Assembly: GCA_019112875.1 (NCBI GenBank)
Contig: DXIO01000116.1
Span: 1-36,753, forward strand
Length of the DNA: 36,753 nucleotides
DNA from: Candidatus Aquabacterium excrementipullorum
Lineage (GTDB): Bacteria; Pseudomonadota; Gammaproteobacteria; Burkholderiales; Burkholderiaceae_C
Reading direction: 5' to 3'
The translations under genes and the position numbers were made by a program. This document shows positions 34,600 through 36,753 of the stretch, piece after piece. Under the pieces are notes generated by a model. It ran no database searches, was not told the DNA's origin, and saw only the letters and a program-made list of their open reading frames with translations. Position 1 is the first letter of the stretch, and each line of letters starts with the position of its first letter.

Positions 34600-34692
34600 G
34601 GTGCGTTCTTTCGTCTGAAAGCCTGGAGAAAAATCGGTGCGCTGCAAGGTGCCCAGCGCGTGGCAATGGGTCAAGTCCTTGGTGTGTTGACG

Positions 34693-35481
34693 TTAGAGCG
34701 AGCGGGCCCAGCGAGCCACCTCCTCCACTACACGGTCGGGCTGTTCGGGCAGCAGCGCGTGGCTGGCGTTCTCGATCAGCGCCACGCTCACACGCGGGCC
34801 CAGCTCGGCGCGCAATTCGCCTCGCCGATCAGCCGGCAGGAAGGGGTCGTCAGCGGCCTGCAGGTCCAGCAAGGGCGCCACGCCGGCCGACCACCACAAG
34901 GCTTGCGGCGTGGCCAGGTGCGCGGCGAACTGGCTGTCGCGCACGTTCTTGTGCCAGCCGTGCAGCCACACACGCGCGTCATTGCCCGGCGCGAAGAAGG
35001 TGTCCTGCAAGTCCTTCAGACGCTGCTCGTCGGAGGTCGCCGGGTCGGCGATGCGGCGGATGGCCTGCGTGAGGTGCGGCGGATACTGCTTGGCCGCGGC
35101 GGCAGCGATCACCACACCGCGCACGCACTCCGCGTGCACGCTGGCCGTCATGCGCGCCACCCAGTTGCCGAAGGCGTGGCCGACGATCACGGCACGGCCG
35201 CCGCCCAAGGCGTTGATCACATGGGCCACGTCGTGCGCGTAGTCGGCCAGGGTGATGCCGTCCATCGGGCCGATGCTCGCGCCCAGGCCGCGCGGCTGCG
35301 GGCGCAGTACCGCAAAGCCCTGTGCCGCCAAGCCGGCGGCCACGTCGTCGTAGTCTTCCGAATCACGGCCCAGCGAGGGCAGCAGCACGATGGCGGGGCC
35401 CTGCCCCTCCACGATGACGTCCTGCTGCACCGCGCCATCCTTCAGCAGGACACGGTGGCGAGCGGGGTTGGGGGCAGACAT
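34693..35481 (-). CDS. Alpha/beta-hydrolase fold protein with Ala at the nucleophile position
   Basis: A 262-residue alpha/beta-hydrolase-fold protein. The fold landmarks are AIVLLPSLGRDSEDYDDV (oxyanion region), PRGLGAS, the nucleophile elbow at about 99-107, DDPFLP (candidate acid) and ENASHALLPEQPDRV (candidate His). The elbow reads GHAFGN, so position 103 is Ala (codon GCC) instead of the usual Ser of GxSxG. I have the impression that GHAFGN occurs in other proteobacterial homologues, so this may be a real subfamily rather than a mutation. Without the nucleophile, ordinary esterase chemistry is unlikely; a lyase, C-C bond hydrolase of other mechanism, or binding role is possible. It lies between the MHS transporter and the aldo/keto reductase. 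Confidence 0.82.
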   Translation of the reverse strand: MSAPNPARHRVLLKDGAVQQDVIVEGQGPAIVLLPSLGRDSEDYDDVAAGLAAQGFAVLRPQPRGLGASIGPMDGITLADYAHDVAHVINALGGGRAVIVGHAFGNWVARMTASVHAECVRGVVIAAAAAKQYPPHLTQAIRRIADPATSDEQRLKDLQDTFFAPGNDARVWLHGWHKNVRDSQFAAHLATPQALWWSAGVAPLLDLQAADDPFLPADRRGELRAELGPRVSVALIENASHALLPEQPDRVVEEVARWARSL

Positions 35482-35593
35482 GACGGCTTCGGCTTTCACG
35501 GGATCAACAGGGCGACACAAAGGAAAACGGCTGACGGCGCGACCGGATCAGGGCAGCACCGCCAGCGAAGGGACTCTCAGCTCATGGGCCTCG

Positions 35594-36753
35594 TCATTGG
35601 CTCAGGTCGTTGTGCTGGCTCTCGCGGGTGAAGTACACGCAGGCCGCGCACAGCAGGCTGCACACCAGCAGCAGGCCCGACACCAGGTGCGTGCTGCCAT
35701 TGGAGTAGCTCTTGAGCGCCGTGGCAATCAGAGGGGTAAAGCCCGCGCCGATCAGCGCCGCGCCCTGGTAGCCCAGCGAGGCGCCGGTGTAGCGGGTGCT
35801 CACCTTGAACTTCTCGGTCAGGAAGGCGACCAGCGGTGCGTACATCGCGGCCTGGGCGATCGTGCCCACGCCGATGGCCAGCGCCAGGCCCCACAACTCG
35901 CCGGTGTTCATCAGGTTGAGCATCGGGTAGGCCCACGCGGCCGACAGCAACGCGCCACCCAGCACCACCGGACGGCGGCCGAACTTGTCGGCCAGCACCG
36001 CCATCACCACCACCGACACGATCAGCAGGGCCGAACCCGCGGTCTGCACCTGCAGCACCTGGCTGCGCTGGAAGCCGACGCTGATGGCATGGCTCAGACC
36101 GAACAGCAGCATGATCGCCTGGATCACGAAGGCGCCCAGGCCGATGCCCATCGCGCTGAACAGCGGGCCGGGGGCACGCAGCAGTTCGACCAGGGGCACC
36201 TTGACGACTTCCTTCTTGGCCTGCGCGGCCTTGCGCTGGGCTTCCAGGAACACGGGGCTCTCGGACACGCTGGCGCGGATCACGTAGCCGATCACCAGCA
36301 GCAGCACGCTCAGCAGGAAGGGCACGCGCCAGCCCCAGGCCTCGAACTGCTCTGGCGGCAGCTTGGTCATGATGGCCAGGATGCCGGCCGACAGCAGCAC
36401 GCCGGTGGGTGCGCCGATCTGCGCGAAGCTGCCCCAGAAGGCACGGTTCTTCACGCCGGCATGCTCGACCACCATCAGCGCGGCGCCACCCCATTCGCCA
36501 CCGATGGCCACGCCCTGGATCAGGCGGCAGGTCACCAGCAGGATCGGCGCCCAGATGCCCACGGTTTCATACGTGGGCAGCAGGCCGATCAGGGTGCTGG
36601 AGCCGCCCATCAACAACAGCGTCAGCGTCAGCATTTTCTTGCGGCCGACCTTGTCGCCAAAATGCCCGAAAATGGCCGCGCCCAGCGGACGGGCAATATA
36701 ACCAACGGCCAGCGTGGCAAATGCCGCCAAAGTACCGGCCATGGCATTGCCGG
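35594..36753 (-). CDS. MFS transporter, metabolite:H+ symporter (MHS) family, 5' end outside window
   Basis: The last 386 or so residues of an inner-membrane transporter are visible, and the frame runs open off the right edge; roughly 50 N-terminal residues are missing. Segments YIARPLGAAIFGHFGDKVGRKKMLTLTLLLMGGSS (motif A between TM2 and TM3), RLIQGVAIGGEWGGAALMVVEHA and GWRVPFLLS are diagnostic of the ShiA/ProP/KgtP-type MHS family, which imports carboxylic acids and related compounds with protons. It is upstream of the catabolic genes on the same strand, so it probably imports their substrate. The Met at 36742 is internal and should not be taken as the start. Confidence 0.9.
   Translation of the reverse strand, partial: GNAMAGTLAAFATLAVGYIARPLGAAIFGHFGDKVGRKKMLTLTLLLMGGSSTLIGLLPTYETVGIWAPILLVTCRLIQGVAIGGEWGGAALMVVEHAGVKNRAFWGSFAQIGAPTGVLLSAGILAIMTKLPPEQFEAWGWRVPFLLSVLLLVIGYVIRASVSESPVFLEAQRKAAQAKKEVVKVPLVELLRAPGPLFSAMGIGLGAFVIQAIMLLFGLSHAISVGFQRSQVLQVQTAGSALLIVSVVVMAVLADKFGRRPVVLGGALLSAAWAYPMLNLMNTGELWGLALAIGVGTIAQAAMYAPLVAFLTEKFKVSTRYTGASLGYQGAALIGAGFTPLIATALKSYSNGSTHLVSGLLLVCSLLCAACVYFTRESQHNDLSQ

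Overview
The window reads as chromosomal DNA of a high-GC betaproteobacterium, most likely Comamonadaceae or a close Burkholderiales relative. The basis is the very GC-rich codon use, a family-4 porin, IclR and LysR regulators beside aromatic catabolic genes, and protein sequences typical of that group. No rRNA, tRNA, integrase, transposase or CRISPR array is visible.

Layout. (1) 1-3310: the 5' part of a succinate-semialdehyde-dehydrogenase-like gene, a divergent IclR regulator with a palindromic operator candidate between them, and a membrane diguanylate cyclase. (2) 3412-10928: a gallate-type meta-cleavage cluster. It has a LysR regulator, divergent AAHS transporter, fused gallate dioxygenase, porin, a ModA-like protein without signal peptide, a LigJ-type 4-oxalomesaconate hydratase and a CHA aldolase, and ends in a strong terminator. 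Together these would import gallate, open the ring to 4-oxalomesaconate and give pyruvate plus oxaloacetate. No recognisable PrpF-type OMA tautomerase (GalD/LigU) is present; the ModA-like gene sits where one could be expected.

(3) 11036-20108: the most unusual region. Five tightly coupled minus-strand genes encode a SWIM zinc-finger protein, a DUF5691 repeat protein, a MoxR-type AAA+ ATPase, a DUF5682 protein and a VWA/MIDAS protein. Divergent from them is a reverse transcriptase. The 262-nt gap between the two units holds a 10-bp long-range inverted repeat enclosing several hairpins, which looks like a retron msr-msd region. I read this as a retron-like system (resembling what I recall as type XIII: RT plus ARM-repeat plus SWIM proteins) joined to a YehLMPQ-like MoxR/VWA module. 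It is a candidate multi-component defence or stress system.

(4) 20147-23353: a GlxA-like AraC regulator, a divergent isochorismatase-like hydrolase with a 35-nt inverted repeat between them, then a translationally coupled carboxymuconolactone-decarboxylase-like protein and LigI-type amidohydrolase. (5) 23418-36753: a long minus-strand catabolic block. It runs from an MHS-family transporter (cut by the window edge) through an alpha/beta-hydrolase-fold protein lacking its serine nucleophile, an aldo/keto reductase, two tandem paralogous aldehyde dehydrogenases and an SDR, to CoA-level genes (thiolase, two enoyl-CoA hydratases, family III CoA-transferase, GST, 3-hydroxyacyl-CoA dehydrogenase). 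This suggests oxidation of an alcohol or aldehyde to an acid, CoA transfer and beta-oxidation-like cleavage. The substrate cannot be deduced, and no acyl-CoA dehydrogenase or ligase is in view.
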